64,000 nt of DNA, from the NCBI RefSeq assembly GCF_943373825.1, contig NZ_CALSBP010000002.1, forward strand, positions 3,213,501 to 3,277,500. Reading direction: 5' to 3'. Position 1 is the stretch's first letter. Every line of letters begins with the position of its first letter. The notes below the pieces were generated by a model. It was not told the origin of the DNA, searched no databases, and saw nothing but the letters and a program-made list of their open reading frames with translations. Shown one piece after another: positions 29,001-36,000 of this stretch. The position numbers and the translations under genes were made by a program. This DNA is from Aquimarina spinulae. GTDB lineage: Bacteria > Bacteroidota > Bacteroidia > Flavobacteriales > Flavobacteriaceae.

Positions 29001-31187
29001 TGTTTTACCTTTGATCAGACTGCCGATGGCACTATAATGTCAGAAGGAATAGGTATGGTAGTATTGAAACGCCTGGAAGATGCAGTAAAATCAGGAGATA
29101 AGATTTATGGGGTTATTTCAGGGTCCGGAATTAATCAAGACGGTGCGAGTAATGGTATAACAGCACCCAATGGGGCTGCACAGGAAAAACTTATAGTAGA
29201 TATTTATAATAAGTTTAATATCGATCCAGAAAAGATCAATTATGTCGAAGCACATGGTACCGGAACAAAACTCGGTGACCCTGTAGAAACAAATGCTTTG
29301 GTAAGAGCTTTCCAAAACTTTACAGAGAAAAAAGAATTTTGCGTAGTTGGTAGCGCTAAGTCTTATGTAGGGCATGCTGCAGCTGCAGCAGGTGTTATTG
29401 GACTAATAAAGGTGTTATTGTCTTTGCAAGAGAATAAAATACCTAAGTTGTTAAACTTTAAAACCATCAATCCTCTTATTGAATTTACCGGCTCTCCTTT
29501 TTATATCAATACAGAAATTATAGATTGGAGTCCATCAGAAGGAATACCTCGAATGGCAGCAATAAACTCTTTTGGACATAGTGGAACCAATGCACATATA
29601 GTTGTAAAAGAATATTTGTACCCTGAAGAACAAAATACAACCAGGAAAAATAATCTAGCTATTATCCCGCTTTCTGCCAGAACACCTGAACAGTTATCAC
29701 AAAAAGCTATTGACTTGTTGAGATTTATTAGTTATCAAAAAGAAAAAGGACAGATAACCAAAAGGGTAAACCTAACAGAGCTAGCATATACCCTTCAGGT
29801 GGGTAGAGAAGCTATGGAAGAACGTTTAGGGTTCGTGGTAAGTTCTATAGAAGAACTAGTCAAAAAACTTCAGGCTTACATTAAAGGAGAACGTTCTATT
29901 AAAAATACCTGGATAGGACAGGTTAAGCAAAATAATGAAATTCATGACTTGTTTAGCGTTGATACAGATCTACAGCAAATTATTGATAAATGGATTACCG
30001 AAAATAAGTTGTCCAGCTTAACAGATCTATGGGTAAAAGGGCTTAAGTTAAATTGGTATAAATTGTATGAAGGAGAAATAGTCAATCGAATTCCTTTACC
30101 TTCATACCCTTTTGCTAAAGAAAGGTATTGGCTAAATACGTCAAAAAATGAAGAAAGTATAAAGAAATCAGAAACTTTGGTTTCAATTATACATCCTTTA
30201 TTACATCAAAATACTTCTGACCTAAGCCAACAATGCTATACAACTGCTTTTAACGGTAAGGAGTTCTTCTTAAGAGATCATAAAGTAAATGGACATAAAG
30301 TACTACCGGCAGTAGCCTATCTCGAAATGGCTCAGGCAGCAGTTAATCATGCATCAACCATTTATCAAGAAGGATATATAGTAGAATTACAAAATGTAGT
30401 TTGGCTAAAACCGCTATATGTTGATGCAAACAGACAAACTTCTATACGTCTATTTGACAGTGAGAATAAAAGTAGTACTGAAGAAAAAATTGATTTTGAA
30501 ATTTATAGCAACGATACAAAAGCACAGTATAAGCAAGAGGAGATACATTGTCAGGGACAAGCAATTTTTATAAAGGGCGAAACCTCTATCAAAAAGGATA
30601 TTGATCAGCTTAAAGCACAAATGCGTGAAGGTATTATTGAATCCCATACGGTTTATAGTTCCTTTAAACAGATAGGAATGGATTATGGCATTTCTCATCA
30701 AGGAGTATCGGTTATTTATATGGGAGCAGAACAACTTTTGGCAAAAATTAGTTTGCCTATAGAAGCAGAAACTGATCATAATCAATTCATCTTGCATCCT
30801 AGTGTAATGGATAGCGCACTTCAGGCATGTATAGGTTTAATGGTGGATATAGATAACCTGCCATCCAGACCATTATTACCTTTTGCACTGGAATCTGTTC
30901 GTATAATTTCCAAATGCACTTCCCTGATGTATGTATGGGTACGTTATTCTCAGGGTTGTAAACCCGGAGATAGAGTGATTAAACTAGATCTGGATCTGTG
31001 TGATCAAGAAGGAAATGTTTGTGTACAGATACTTGGATTTTCATCTCGAGTTTTGGAAGAAAAAATAGATAACACTTCTCAGGCTATTTTACATAATCAA
31101 AATTTCGATGATAGTTTTTATAGCGACGTAATTGAGAAAGTTTTGAATAATGAAATCTCAGTAGAGGAGGCAGCAAAGCTAAATTGA
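12732..31187 (+). CDS. Gene A: giant trans-AT PKS, loading module plus modules 1-3 and the KS-DH of module 4
   Basis: A 6151-aa protein. Domains in order: LnmK-like loading domain (about 1-330), ACP (Ser395), KS1 (Cys624), three crotonase domains (about 1145-1850), ACP (Ser1927, Trp-flagged), KS2 (Cys2191), KR, ACP (Ser3158), KS3 (Cys3414), dead DH, KR, C-methyltransferase (SAM motif EIGAGTGG at 4848-4855), ACP (Ser5113), KS4 (Cys5373), DH (His5850, Asp6027), docking tail ending VLNNEISVEEAAKLN. All four KS keep Cys-His-His. No AT is present; the adaptors traced end in PFAKERYW-like motifs, so extender units come from a separate AT. The loading domain at its N-terminus makes it the likely first protein of the line. 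The final module is completed by the KR-ACP at the start of gene B. The start could also be ATG 12747. It follows the START gene after 172 nt. Confidence 0.93.
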   Translation: MIINAMNKVSENRTYSLNIPQMLWDGLSENWLMKELGDIHWKMISEGLETESDKLIDSNGNRLYASFVRIKWESNNCLGEFSENEEIKIKSHLSKYGKKMFFSNGQVSGHNKDIKTELMSVFSSRNSGNNQKLVKGTPLNVEHKNIPVHNKLPEVAKNFFKAKSCFFQSEKNEEDNDIKEIILNDSSFNISTDIEPLFQKKYQIDSYDDINGVGLLYFASYPKISDKCELSFFQKKYIGGIDNYNWAKNSSTIARDIHYYGNANANEELVYNLEHFSFLDEKTIKLSSSLVREKDGMLIAKIFTIKKLSEPLNIASIWIKGEKEDEKESFSIPNTSNLETAKFSDNPSIFNQNIKKNSDLSEEQLCETMVSFFSEILENKEITIHTDLRRFGVESIVYTELSEHLNIEYGLQSNPSTFYGLFTVKEIASFLLSDHSIISDLKEDNEVVNTKKNHINSDDIAIVGLSLKVPGANNKEEFWENLVNGNSCITNTPKERWDWPENIDIDGIHKGINYGGYIKDVDKFDASFFEISPREAKLIDPQQRILLELTWELIENSGYKPSLLKNSKTGVFIGASGSDYETLLHKNPEIKEFSATGTAMAMLSNRISYFYDFDGPSLTIDTACSSSLVAINNAVAAIQQNQCEQAIVGGIHLMCEPTKSIAYKESNMLSVDGKCYTFDDRANGYVRGEGAVLLLLKPMSKAIADNDNVLALIKSTAVNHGGYSGGVTVPNPNKQKQLIEEAYTKANIDIQNVSYIETHGTGTSLGDPIEILGLTKAFQSLQGQKNKKHAPWCGIGSVKTNIGHLEAASGIAGLLKVIMAMKHNYLPPTQNFKNINNKIEIENKPFHILENGTEWLTGKDQKRVIAGVSSFGIGGANAHVVIESYENDEVENSKAIEGPHLFILSARREEILKSYAKSMLNYVSQNTSITPYQLSYTLQSTKEEMQHRLAFAYNTIEDLKTYLANFLEGTFQSNIYVGSIKKSKLNQLDNNEVIIDSLDLEYVAEQWCLGKNINWRKLYPIGTKTLEVPTYPFDHKRGFWASYKKQQDIVEKHPELTPLKLQEKDNTFGTLEELPIPIRVLHTTDDTIISSGEGFDKVSVSKPANISLKALNANESEDIHPGITPKAQFTLDHTAGLALERSNSSKTISSIKLYDRSQGVYSLEINTKTGNTLSKELIGDLVHSLDYVKTLPLLKVLIVRGTSETFLQGDREAYNESITQGLYQSIASFPYPIIAEMQGDAMGSCFLLGALCDFMVCSEESRYSYTDVTGGLFPARKEESLFGERFGDVLSRDFLYRFGVSTGAALKKRGWSVPIVASNEVHQYVEDLALSLSEKPVTSLGLLKQHLGRDLEKQVAGLLKVNTLKIEDEFTGSDNVVTTRSKYIKLESPIEGVLTIRIATGDKNYKLKTLISGLEDILKQVGELDSHKVLVLSSTAKDFLSVSKLSSSVEEIKQFQNLLINAPVPVIAAFEGNARDIGWLLGQCCDMCIYHIEGIYSASGLVGVPELGSLSLPFFVRGLGDYLAQEVLLTSREYSGLELQQQIGSVLISADPITEALDQAGYWSSLPIEVIRDWKKDQGAATRLVLDKLPTWLDKENKDAAKKLPEVATAIGLTSEVIKTTVHPEGIVEIKMEDREARNMFSDAFMEGMIEIFDHIAASSLYKVVILTGYDSYFISGGTKEMLLDIQEGKIKFTDTTIYHLAMDCNIPVIASMQGHGIGAGWSMGMFSDFPILSTESHYVSPYMNYGFTPGAGSTLIFPERIGYDLARGTLLTGIEYPGQALKKKGVSLPVVSRKEIGEFAFALARELTRNTRSSLIAFKDQMTRDIKDRLEDTYTRELSMHEETFVGRSDTLERIEGNFNTTSEDTLEQVPLTEKAILSKPEKIPQYAGALPMIKTNLKTLLAQELHMEEDEIDEDSQFVDLGLDSIIGVTWIRKINEKYKISINATKIYSYPNLIEFSRYVKEEMQKLGVLPIQKEAIPVEINTPIISQSTDTLLSNQRESTSKPKESITTSDLRLKDNPQSIAIIGMAGQFPMANNVETFWDNIVDGKNCISEISQKRWDIGKYYQDGEATPGKTYSKWMGALEEYDLFDPLFFNISPSEAECMDPQQRLFLQTCWHAIENAGYNAQLLEKSKCGVFVGCGQGDYHLLSDNMRTSAYGFTGGDNSILAARISYFLNLQGPCLTIDTACSSSLVAIANACDSLILGQSDLMLAGGVYVGAGADMHIKTSQMGMLSSDGKCHTFDQNANGFVPGEGVGVVMLKRLEDAENDGDNILGVIRGWGINQDGKTNGITAPNTEAQSKLQQEVYDNYGIDPSSIQLVEAHGTGTKLGDPIEVEALVESFTRYTSEKAYCALGSVKSNIGHCLMAAGVAGVIKLLMSLKYKKLPPTINFENLNEHIGIENSPFYVNTQLKDWQVEEDQQRQAAISSFGFSGTNAHMVLTEYPDKETNTPESKNNQNTGWVFPLSAKTEEQLKRKAVDILEYLSKQKQHCDLDQIAYTMQIGRMEMEYRLGVVASTQDQLVEKLNGYIDGKKQVQDTFVGKAKNNETTISLFSNDTDLQETIDKWIQQKKLSNLIKLWVQGYDLDWNELYGKVKPQRIQLPLYPFAKERYWIEENKDRSSVGSVSEQEVTQTLFFREYWKKEQHTITPVKNENHSIIVFADKEFSEMLTKETPDSLSQAIVVEQSDNYQRVTSQLYKCSPNNTDDIEKILAIVHNRERKPIHLLYLWAKGQGEEGVYRLFDVFKTIRLSALPVEHIALVGHYNTAEVSTCWDYSWIGFERSLKLLLPNTELSLFYIDSPIYSLQLITEALKCNGVLWYKNDQRYRLSLQSSILNKVTNESVLKQKGNYLITGGCGKLGLQFARFLAENYQANLLLIGRTPISPVIEEQLAIVKNAGAGQVHYRSVDVSDKEAMLALRSQLPFEISGIIHAAGIASSQPFYQRSTDDIKTILYPKTFGTIVLDEVLNQPSLDFICYFSSVSAFLGDFGSCDYAIASRFQMAYSFYREQKPELKSKTMVINWPLWEEGGMGTSDAEQASFYLKSSGQEPLKTSQGIGLWHDLIKTDKLQTLVMLGEPSRIEQVLNRLYVTEQSKSIENVLVNTNNIKKIERKLRGQEISVKDCVTHDLKQQIASLTKINQSQLKTDKNLTEYGFDSISLGKLASKLTAYFEVEITPAIFFSATTIQKLVDYMLEEYPDQIDKFYITEATNEKGNNEKITIAKLKSINPILDNSFSSHLYPKQIGLSNIEPIAVVGMSGRFPQAQTVDQLWSLLSEGKDAITQIPTNRWDWSDYYIAPGNTNNKITTNKGGFIHGVDEFDPLFFGISPREAEFMDPAERLLLIETYKAIEDARISPKEIKGENVGVFVGMEEGQYDQITGKPGITTTGNAMISSRLSYFLDLQGPAIATNTACSSGLVALHQAVSSLRQGECKAAIVAGVSLLLSPESYIMMSEAGMLSEDGHCHTFSKNAKGIGVGESVVVLMLKPLSTAIADDDIIYGTIKASGINFDGKTNGVTAPNGDRQATLIEKVYRDHQINTNDLSYIVTHGTGTKLGDPVEINALAKAFKKLKGDQNSLAKQEYCALTSCKSNIGHTLAASGLVSVVNLLKAMQHRQIPASLNCVEENDYITWKDSPFYINKKTREWNKDQGKPYLGAVSSFGRSGTNAHVVIEEFEVPVKSKQLAPAEIREEKVMILLSARTEEQLYQKARDVFDLISEPKETFNVQDLAYSLQVCKEEFEVRLGFLVNTIDQLIEKLEAYLEGSETIEGTFFGKIKHGQEDMNIINGDDDMKEAIEKWIARRKLYKLMELWVKGLSIDWKKFYGENLPKRIALPAYPFAQDCYWIDSTQKYSKTIGSTLHPLVHYNTSNLIEQSYSSTFNAEQPLIAGYRYQDNTIIATGIYIEMARAAVQMAIPSIENSTGIELNHLKWGVPCIVDKDKNIRISLSVTNDNKVLYEIKNQEEENQETYFFGNAILRTKPEITKLDISELKKQIKTEKIEISGLYDTLQNEGVSYDKPFQVLDEIYVGNEQVLTKLAIPVTEHKKYVLHPAIIEGVLQASTILSTETKALTPVSIETLTVISAYTEEMFAWIRIAPEEQSQSNSIKLDIDLCDKNGNSIIIIRGLELVKACEFLPLYKETSIIESDLNWDKVSYQPQWEEQSSKPSKIEVVHKNVLIVCSRNTSGFEEEIQKYHNQNKGGKTFVIKISDKTIQVSDNEWQCGINDPKGFQVCLQSMDTIDILYFLSMEKKFSQPVDQTELRQNYETQEIQFLRLVKSLKQENSIKEKIETYVLTLDTHTIHKGSNQFVGAGITGLAYSLAQGSYQFRIRNLDISEKDIETSKERAQLLEMILQEPPSDRGEVFKIRSGKRYHQKLYKLNWSKQNMTAIRQNGVYVIVGGSGTVGKIITHQLIEKYEATVVWIGRSEVTSEKVKIAMQSFDGCKGNLEYMQADVTDLEAIQKTITFIKQNYTTINGAVFSGMVFNFENSLDQTTEEEFRSIFDLKAQGSWVFYTALKNESLDFMCYFSSGQAYSFSGASKLSAYASGITYADSLVHSIRKESKFPIGIINWGFWKSSLDTIEGGNEEILTDNFEALENDEGYQCFEQFVGELCNERIHQVLCMKASQPIKTLMNCDQEELISYMEKPVLSSIELSVENIEIPREKINKLKEQEEKSELEDWLLQLLYCQIEQLIKANYQEKTLKISDLQKQCGVLDKYTSWWDNCLQRFNQNGYVQFKNGTVSSLKKTNVKEVWNKWKVEKEKHLQNPDRRAWVTLVDNCLEKLPEILTGKVLATDIIFPNASMEKVEGVYKNNLRSDTFNEIIANAVATYVQQKLQSNPEAKLRILEIGAGTGGTSAIVFSKLQPFKASIDQYCYTDLSKVFFFHAEEKYLQDNPYIHCQRLDIEQPIEDQGIEAGSYDLVIATNVLHATSDIRQTLRNAKAILNPNGYLFINELSTPALFNHLTFGLLDGWWLFKDADLRMPGSPGVTPAGWQKVLEEEGFPMVLFPAEETHHLGQQIVLAQTDGVIRRKISAKKKQKGPSTPPILEKSKPEQPKKKISASLQKPGFTSKPSQDVPEYTRTVILDSLSKTLKIPLASIDPNIAFSDYGIDSILGVSFINQINEALSISLNTAIIFEHSSVNRLEKHIVNTYQEQIKFSIPEQQDIALLENKEEVSKIHENKTIVPVNLTGNRFNISEKDFLGLSSEQREPILSEIAVVGISGMFPKADNIEEFWHNLENGIDGVSELPDSYLDQRNYYSTTKQSGKTRCKWGGILEERDCFDPLFFNISPKEAESMNPHQRLVLQESWKAIENAGYNPKDFSETQTGIYIGAEPTGYTGETFTGYSDAIIASRLSYILNLNGPSFVVNTGCSSSAVALHLACESLRNKETDLALAGGVNACLDQNVLIRLDKIEMLSPKGRCFTFDQTADGTIMSEGIGMVVLKRLEDAVKSGDKIYGVISGSGINQDGASNGITAPNGAAQEKLIVDIYNKFNIDPEKINYVEAHGTGTKLGDPVETNALVRAFQNFTEKKEFCVVGSAKSYVGHAAAAAGVIGLIKVLLSLQENKIPKLLNFKTINPLIEFTGSPFYINTEIIDWSPSEGIPRMAAINSFGHSGTNAHIVVKEYLYPEEQNTTRKNNLAIIPLSARTPEQLSQKAIDLLRFISYQKEKGQITKRVNLTELAYTLQVGREAMEERLGFVVSSIEELVKKLQAYIKGERSIKNTWIGQVKQNNEIHDLFSVDTDLQQIIDKWITENKLSSLTDLWVKGLKLNWYKLYEGEIVNRIPLPSYPFAKERYWLNTSKNEESIKKSETLVSIIHPLLHQNTSDLSQQCYTTAFNGKEFFLRDHKVNGHKVLPAVAYLEMAQAAVNHASTIYQEGYIVELQNVVWLKPLYVDANRQTSIRLFDSENKSSTEEKIDFEIYSNDTKAQYKQEEIHCQGQAIFIKGETSIKKDIDQLKAQMREGIIESHTVYSSFKQIGMDYGISHQGVSVIYMGAEQLLAKISLPIEAETDHNQFILHPSVMDSALQACIGLMVDIDNLPSRPLLPFALESVRIISKCTSLMYVWVRYSQGCKPGDRVIKLDLDLCDQEGNVCVQILGFSSRVLEEKIDNTSQAILHNQNFDDSFYSDVIEKVLNNEISVEEAAKLN
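14100..18645 (+). other. Module 1: KS - ECH - ECH - ECH - ACP (beta-branch type)
   Basis: KS1 has DTACSSS, ETHGTGT and NIGHLEAA, so it should elongate. There is no KR or DH; the KS adaptor passes directly into the crotonase cassette at about 15945. The single ACP reads GLDSIIGVTW. The Trp six residues after Ser1927 is the known flag for ACPs that accept beta-branching by HMG synthase cassettes. Confidence 0.8.
15945..18280 (+). repeat. Triple crotonase (ECH) cassette, copy 1; near-identical to copy 2
   Basis: Three consecutive crotonase-fold domains. ECH-a lies at about 16165-16790 (FLQGDREAY, AEMQGDAMGSCF, CDFMVCSEES). ECH-b lies at about 16880-17520 and is degenerate: its oxyanion segment is EGNARDIGW. 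ECH-c lies at about 17575-18270 (SGGTKEML, MQGHGIGAGWSMGMFSDF, YGFTPGAGST). ECH-c closely resembles the decarboxylating ECH2 enzymes PksI and CurF-ECH2. From 15945 to about 18215 the DNA matches 35925-38195 at a constant offset of 19,980 with no indel. Copy 1 has Cys1245 (TGT, 16464) where copies 2 and 3 have Gly in the ECH-a oxyanion loop. Confidence 0.88.
18795..22345 (+). other. Module 2: KS - KR - ACP
   Basis: KS2 (Cys2191, EAHGTGT, NIGHC) carries the GFTGG, ARISYFLNLQGPC and GWGINQDGKTNG block shared with KS6 and KS8, all placed just after ECH modules. The KR has TGGCGKLG for NADPH and SSVSAF with CDYAIASR at the catalytic Ser-Tyr; a structural half precedes it. ACP Ser3158 is in YGFDSISL. 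The expected outcome is a beta-hydroxyl. Confidence 0.82.
22480..28200 (+). other. Module 3: KS - dead DH - KR - C-methyltransferase - ACP
   Basis: KS3 (Cys3414, NTACSSG type) is of the kind that follows beta-hydroxyl modules. The DH at about 24300-25120 has no His in its HxxxGxxxxP region and Glu for Asp (HPAIIEGVLQ), so it should be inactive. The KR has VGGSGTVG and a catalytic SSGQAY with AYASG. The cMT at about 26760-27810 has EIGAGTGG and NVLHAT. ACP Ser5113 is in YGIDSILG. The expected outcome is an alpha-methyl beta-hydroxy (or keto) unit. Confidence 0.8.
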
Positions 31188-33060
31188 TCTTAGAGATAAT
31201 AAACAAACATTGAGGGATTTTTTAAGATTACTTCACCCCTAAAAGAATAGTTAACAACATGTAATGCGAGAACGAAGCGGTAGTAATGGTTTCTGTTTTG
31301 TAATGTTCTTATTTCTAATTAATTAATAAAATTTAAACGAGTGAAATTTGAATTGTTAAAAATATATCAGGATGTTTCCAGCGGGAAGCTTACGCAAAAA
31401 GAAGCGTTAGAAAAAATCAAAGTTGTAAAGCAGCAAAATGCAGAAGAAACCAGAAGTGTGCTGTTGGCAAAATCTGATTGGACACCAGTTGTATTGGATG
31501 TCTCTTCTAACGATGAAATAGAATATGAACAATATCATTTGATTTTATGTGAAATATCACATTTAAAAGAGAAGCATATTAATAGTTCACTTTCGCCAAG
31601 TAAGGTTTGGAATTTCCGGATAGACCAAGAACAACACATTTCCAAGAGATTTAGTGAGTATGCTCTTTCCTGTTTTGAATTGATTCAAAATATACTAATC
31701 AACAAACCAGAAGGAAAAGTACTGATCCAATTGGTTGTGCCTAATGAAGGAGAGCAAATAATTTTAGCGGGGCTTTCCGGGTTGTTGAAAACTGCTGCTT
31801 TGGAAAACCCATTAATAATTCCTCAACTTCTTCTTATTGATCCGAAAATTCAAGCAAATGACCTTGCATTACAACTGAAGGATAACCAATCCAATCCAGA
31901 TGATCAATTGATAAAATATGAGCAAGGTATCCGATATGTTTTAAAGAGAGAGGAAATATATGCCACAGAAGTACATTCCAAAATAGCCTTTAAAGATCAG
32001 GGAGTTTATCTGATCACTGGTGGTATGGGAGGTTTAGGTCTTTTATTTACCAAAGAGATTCTTAAACAAACCACGCGATCCAGGATTATACTAACAGGAC
32101 GCTCTGTATTGACTGCCGAAAAGAAAGTACTTTTAGAAGCACTTCCTTCTCGTGACAATAAAGTAGAATACTATCAACTAGAACTAGATAATGCAAAAGA
32201 AGTTAATAAAGTTATCTCCGGTATTGTTAAAGAAAAAGGAGGATTAAATGGTATTCTGCATTGTGCAGGTATGACTTCTGACAATTTTATAATAAAAAAG
32301 ACTAGTGAAGAATTTATCAGGGTATTATCTCCCAAAGTAAGTGGGGCGTACAATTTAGATCAGTCCAGCAAGGATATAGATCTGGATTTTATCGTATTGT
32401 TTTCTTCGGTAGCTTCTCAATTGGGAAATGTTGGTCAGTCTGACTATGCAGCTGCGAATGGTTTTATGGATGAGTTTGCGATATATCGTAATCAAGAAGT
32501 TGCAAGGGGACATCGTATGGGGCATACCCTATCCATCAATTGGCCATTGTGGGAAGAAGGAGGAATGCAAATAAATAGAGAGAATCAAGAAGCATTACGT
32601 AAAAAATATGGAATGTATCCCATGCCTGCAACTACAGGAATAGATGCATTTTATAAAACTTTGGAGTTAGGTTATGGACAGGCTTTGGTAGTAGAAGGTA
32701 ACTCAACCCAAATACGAAGAGCATTTCTTGAAAATCGTGAAGAGAAAGCAAAACCTGTGTTAGCATCATCACATAATGAACAACAAGCAGTTTCTACAGT
32801 AAATACTGAAAATCTTCAAGGAAAAACTGAAAAATATTTATGTGATCAATTTGCTATTTTATTAAAACTGGCTTCACATAAAATAGACTCTAACGCACCC
32901 CTGGAAAAATATGGTATTGACTCTATATTGGCAATGAGTTTGACAGATCAACTGGAAAAGACTTTTGGCTCTTTACCTAAGACGCTATTTTTTGAATATC
33001 AAACCATTCAGGAGTTAGCAGAATATTTTAGTAAATCACATACTTCACAGTTATCTAAAC
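28375..33060 (+). other. Module 4, split across genes A and B: KS - DH | KR - ACP
   Basis: KS4 (Cys5373, VNTGCSSSAVA) follows the methylating module. The DH has the full HxxxGxxxxP (His5850) and HPSVMDSALQ (Asp6027), so it should be active. Gene A then ends, and gene B supplies a KR (TGGMGGLG, SSVAS, DYAAANGF) and an ACP (Ser528). Helical segments on both ends (VLNNEISVEEAAKL and KIYQDVSSGKLTQKEALEKI) should dock. The expected outcome is a double bond. Confidence 0.82.
31188..31340 (+). other. Gap between genes A and B
   Basis: This 153-nt gap is the longest inside the PKS body. It holds TTTG followed 19 nt later by TAATTAAT, only a partial promoter match, and no hairpin that I can support. 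Read-through from gene A is the simplest expectation. Confidence 0.3.
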
Positions 33061-36000
33061 TTTTTATATCTGGAAAGAAAGTTCAGAAAAAAGAAATAGA
33101 AGAAACTTCTAAGAAAGAGACAGGAAGTATTAGTAAAATACAATTAAACCGTAGACGTAGAATTGTAACTCCAAAGGGAACAGATAAATTGATTCAATCT
33201 GATCCAATAGTGATTGTAGGTTTAAGTGGCCGTTATCCCGAGTCAGTAAATATCGCTTCATACTGGGAGAATTTACGAGAAGGTCGTGATTGTATTACAG
33301 AGGTTCCTAAAGATCGATGGGATTGGCGTGATTATTACAGTGATAACCGAACTAAGACGGGTCGTCATTACAGTAAATGGGGAGGTTTTATATCAGGAGT
33401 TGATGAATTTGATCCAAGGTTTTTTAATATATCGCCACGTGAAGCGACTTCGATAGATCCCCAGGAGCGTTTGTTTTTAGAACATGTTTGGATGGCAATA
33501 GAGGATGCCGGGTATACTCGTTCGAGTTTACAGATCCCGCATAAAGACGGACTACCCGGTCAGGTAGGGGTATATGTTGGGATGATGTACAGTGAGTATC
33601 AGTTGTTTGGAGCTGAAGCAAGTATGCAAGGCAATCCCACAGCAATATCAGGCAGTTATGCCAGTATTGCCAATCGGGTATCGTATTTTCTAAACTTACA
33701 TGGTCCCAGTATGACCTTGGACACGATGTGTTCTTCTTCATTGACAGCGATCCATTTGGCGTGCCAGGATCTAAAGGAAGGACGTACAGATTTGGGTATT
33801 GCAGGAGGGGTTAATGTTAGCGTTCATCCTAATAAATACCTGATGCTAAGTACAGGTCAGTTTATTTCCAGTGACGGTCACTGCCAGAGTTTTGGAGAAG
33901 GTGGAGATGGCTACATTCCTGGAGAAGGAGTAGGGACTGTTATCTTAAAGCGACTTTCGGAAGCCAAAAGAGATGGCAACCATATTTATGGAGTAATCAA
34001 AGGTAGTTCCCTTAACCACGGAGGGAAAACCAATGGTTATAGTGTTCCCAATCCTAAGGCCCAGGCAAGTGCTATTCATCAGGCATTGGCAGCATCGGGT
34101 ACAGATCCTCGACATATTAGTTATATCGAGGCTCATGGTACAGGTACTAAACTAGGGGATCCTATTGAGATATCGGCCCTTACCAAAGCATTTGAGGGAG
34201 ATAATGATAGTATTAAGACGGGATATTGCCAGATTGGTTCTGCCAAGTCCAATATAGGACACTGCGAATCTGCCGCAGGTATTGCCGGTCTGACCAAGGT
34301 ATTGCTACAGATGCGTTACCGCCAGATTGTTCCGTCGCTACATTCAAATCGTTTAAACCCTCATATAGATTTTGATAAAACTCCTTTTATAGTAAATCAA
34401 AAACTCCGCGACTGGGATGCTCCTGTACTAGATGGTAAGGAATTACCTCGAATAGCAGGTATTTCGTCGTTTGGAGCAGGAGGATCAAATGCTCATTTGA
34501 TTATAGAAGAATATACAGATTCAGATGTATTTTCCTTCAATGGATCAGAATCAGATTTTATGATCCCTTTATCGGCCAAAAAGCCATTGCAATTAGAACA
34601 GAAGGTAAGAGATTTGCTGGATTTTATCCATTTTTCGATTGCATCAGGAGATTCTCTTGACCTGGGAGCTATGGCGTATACTTTTCAGGTAGGTCGGGAA
34701 TCGATGGATGAACGTGTTGGTTTTATGGTTAGCTCTGTCGATGAGTTGACTCAAAAACTAGAATCTTACCTAAAAGATACAGATAATATAACAGGTATTT
34801 ATCGCGGTCAGGTAAAACGTGACCGGGACTTGCTTTCGGGTTATACAACGGGAGGATTGGACATCGAACAAATGGTTCAACAATGGATAAAGGATAGAAA
34901 TTATTCATTTGTGATAGAGGTATGGAGCAAAGGTCAGGATATTGACTGGCAGGAATTGTATCTAAATACTCATCCCAAACTGATTAGTCTACCTACCTAT
35001 CCTTTTGCCAGAGAGCGATATTGGATAGATATAGTAGATACAAAAGCATCTGTACAAGGAAAAGTTACCTCAGTGCTTCACCCATTGCTGCATCGTAATA
35101 TTTCTGATCTATCATATCAGATTTATAGTTCAACCTTTAGAGGGGACGAGTTTTATATCTCTGGTTCTCAGGACCGGGAACTTCCAGTATCGGTATATTT
35201 AGAAATGGCTCGGGCTGCGATAGCGGATTCCTTACCGAATAAGGAAAAATCTACTACCATTGAGTTTAGAGATATTGTTTGGATAGGCCCGTTATCCATC
35301 CAAGAGGATTTACGAGTAGATATCGCTTTGTTACCTCAAACCAAAGACATTATAAATTTTGAGATCTATGGCCAGGAAGGAGAAGAAGAATTGATCTATT
35401 GCCAGGGAAGTAGTATCGTATCTACTGAGTCATCTAAGGCTATTTTGGATATAGCTATGCTTAAGAAGCAAATAGGTAATGAAGGAATAAGAAGTGCTTA
35501 TGGTCTTCCTTTATCAGAGGTTGTGAGTGTATATCACAATAGTACACAATTATTGATACAGTTAACTCTTCCAGAATCATTACCATCAAGTGAAGAAGCA
35601 TATAGATTACACCCAATGATGCTAGAGAATGCACTTCAGTTGGGAAGTAGATTATTTTTTGGGGATGGCCAGTCTTTGACTCCTATGGGAATAGCTTCCT
35701 TAGAGGTAATTGATAGTTGTACCCGTGAGATGTTTGTTTGGCTTCGTCCTTCGAATCAAGCAGGTACCTTAGATATCGACTTGTGTAACAAACAAGGAGA
35801 AGTATGTGTTCAAGTTCGTGGAGTAGGCTATGAAGGAGAAGTTGAAATCCTGGAAGAAGCACCAGTTAGTGAGCACAAAGTATCCGAGGTATCATTACCT
35901 ACTGAAGAAGTAATGATGCTACCAAAAGAACTCCCGATTCCTATACGAGTTTTACACACTACAGATGATACTATTATTTCTTCGGGTGAAGGTTTTGATA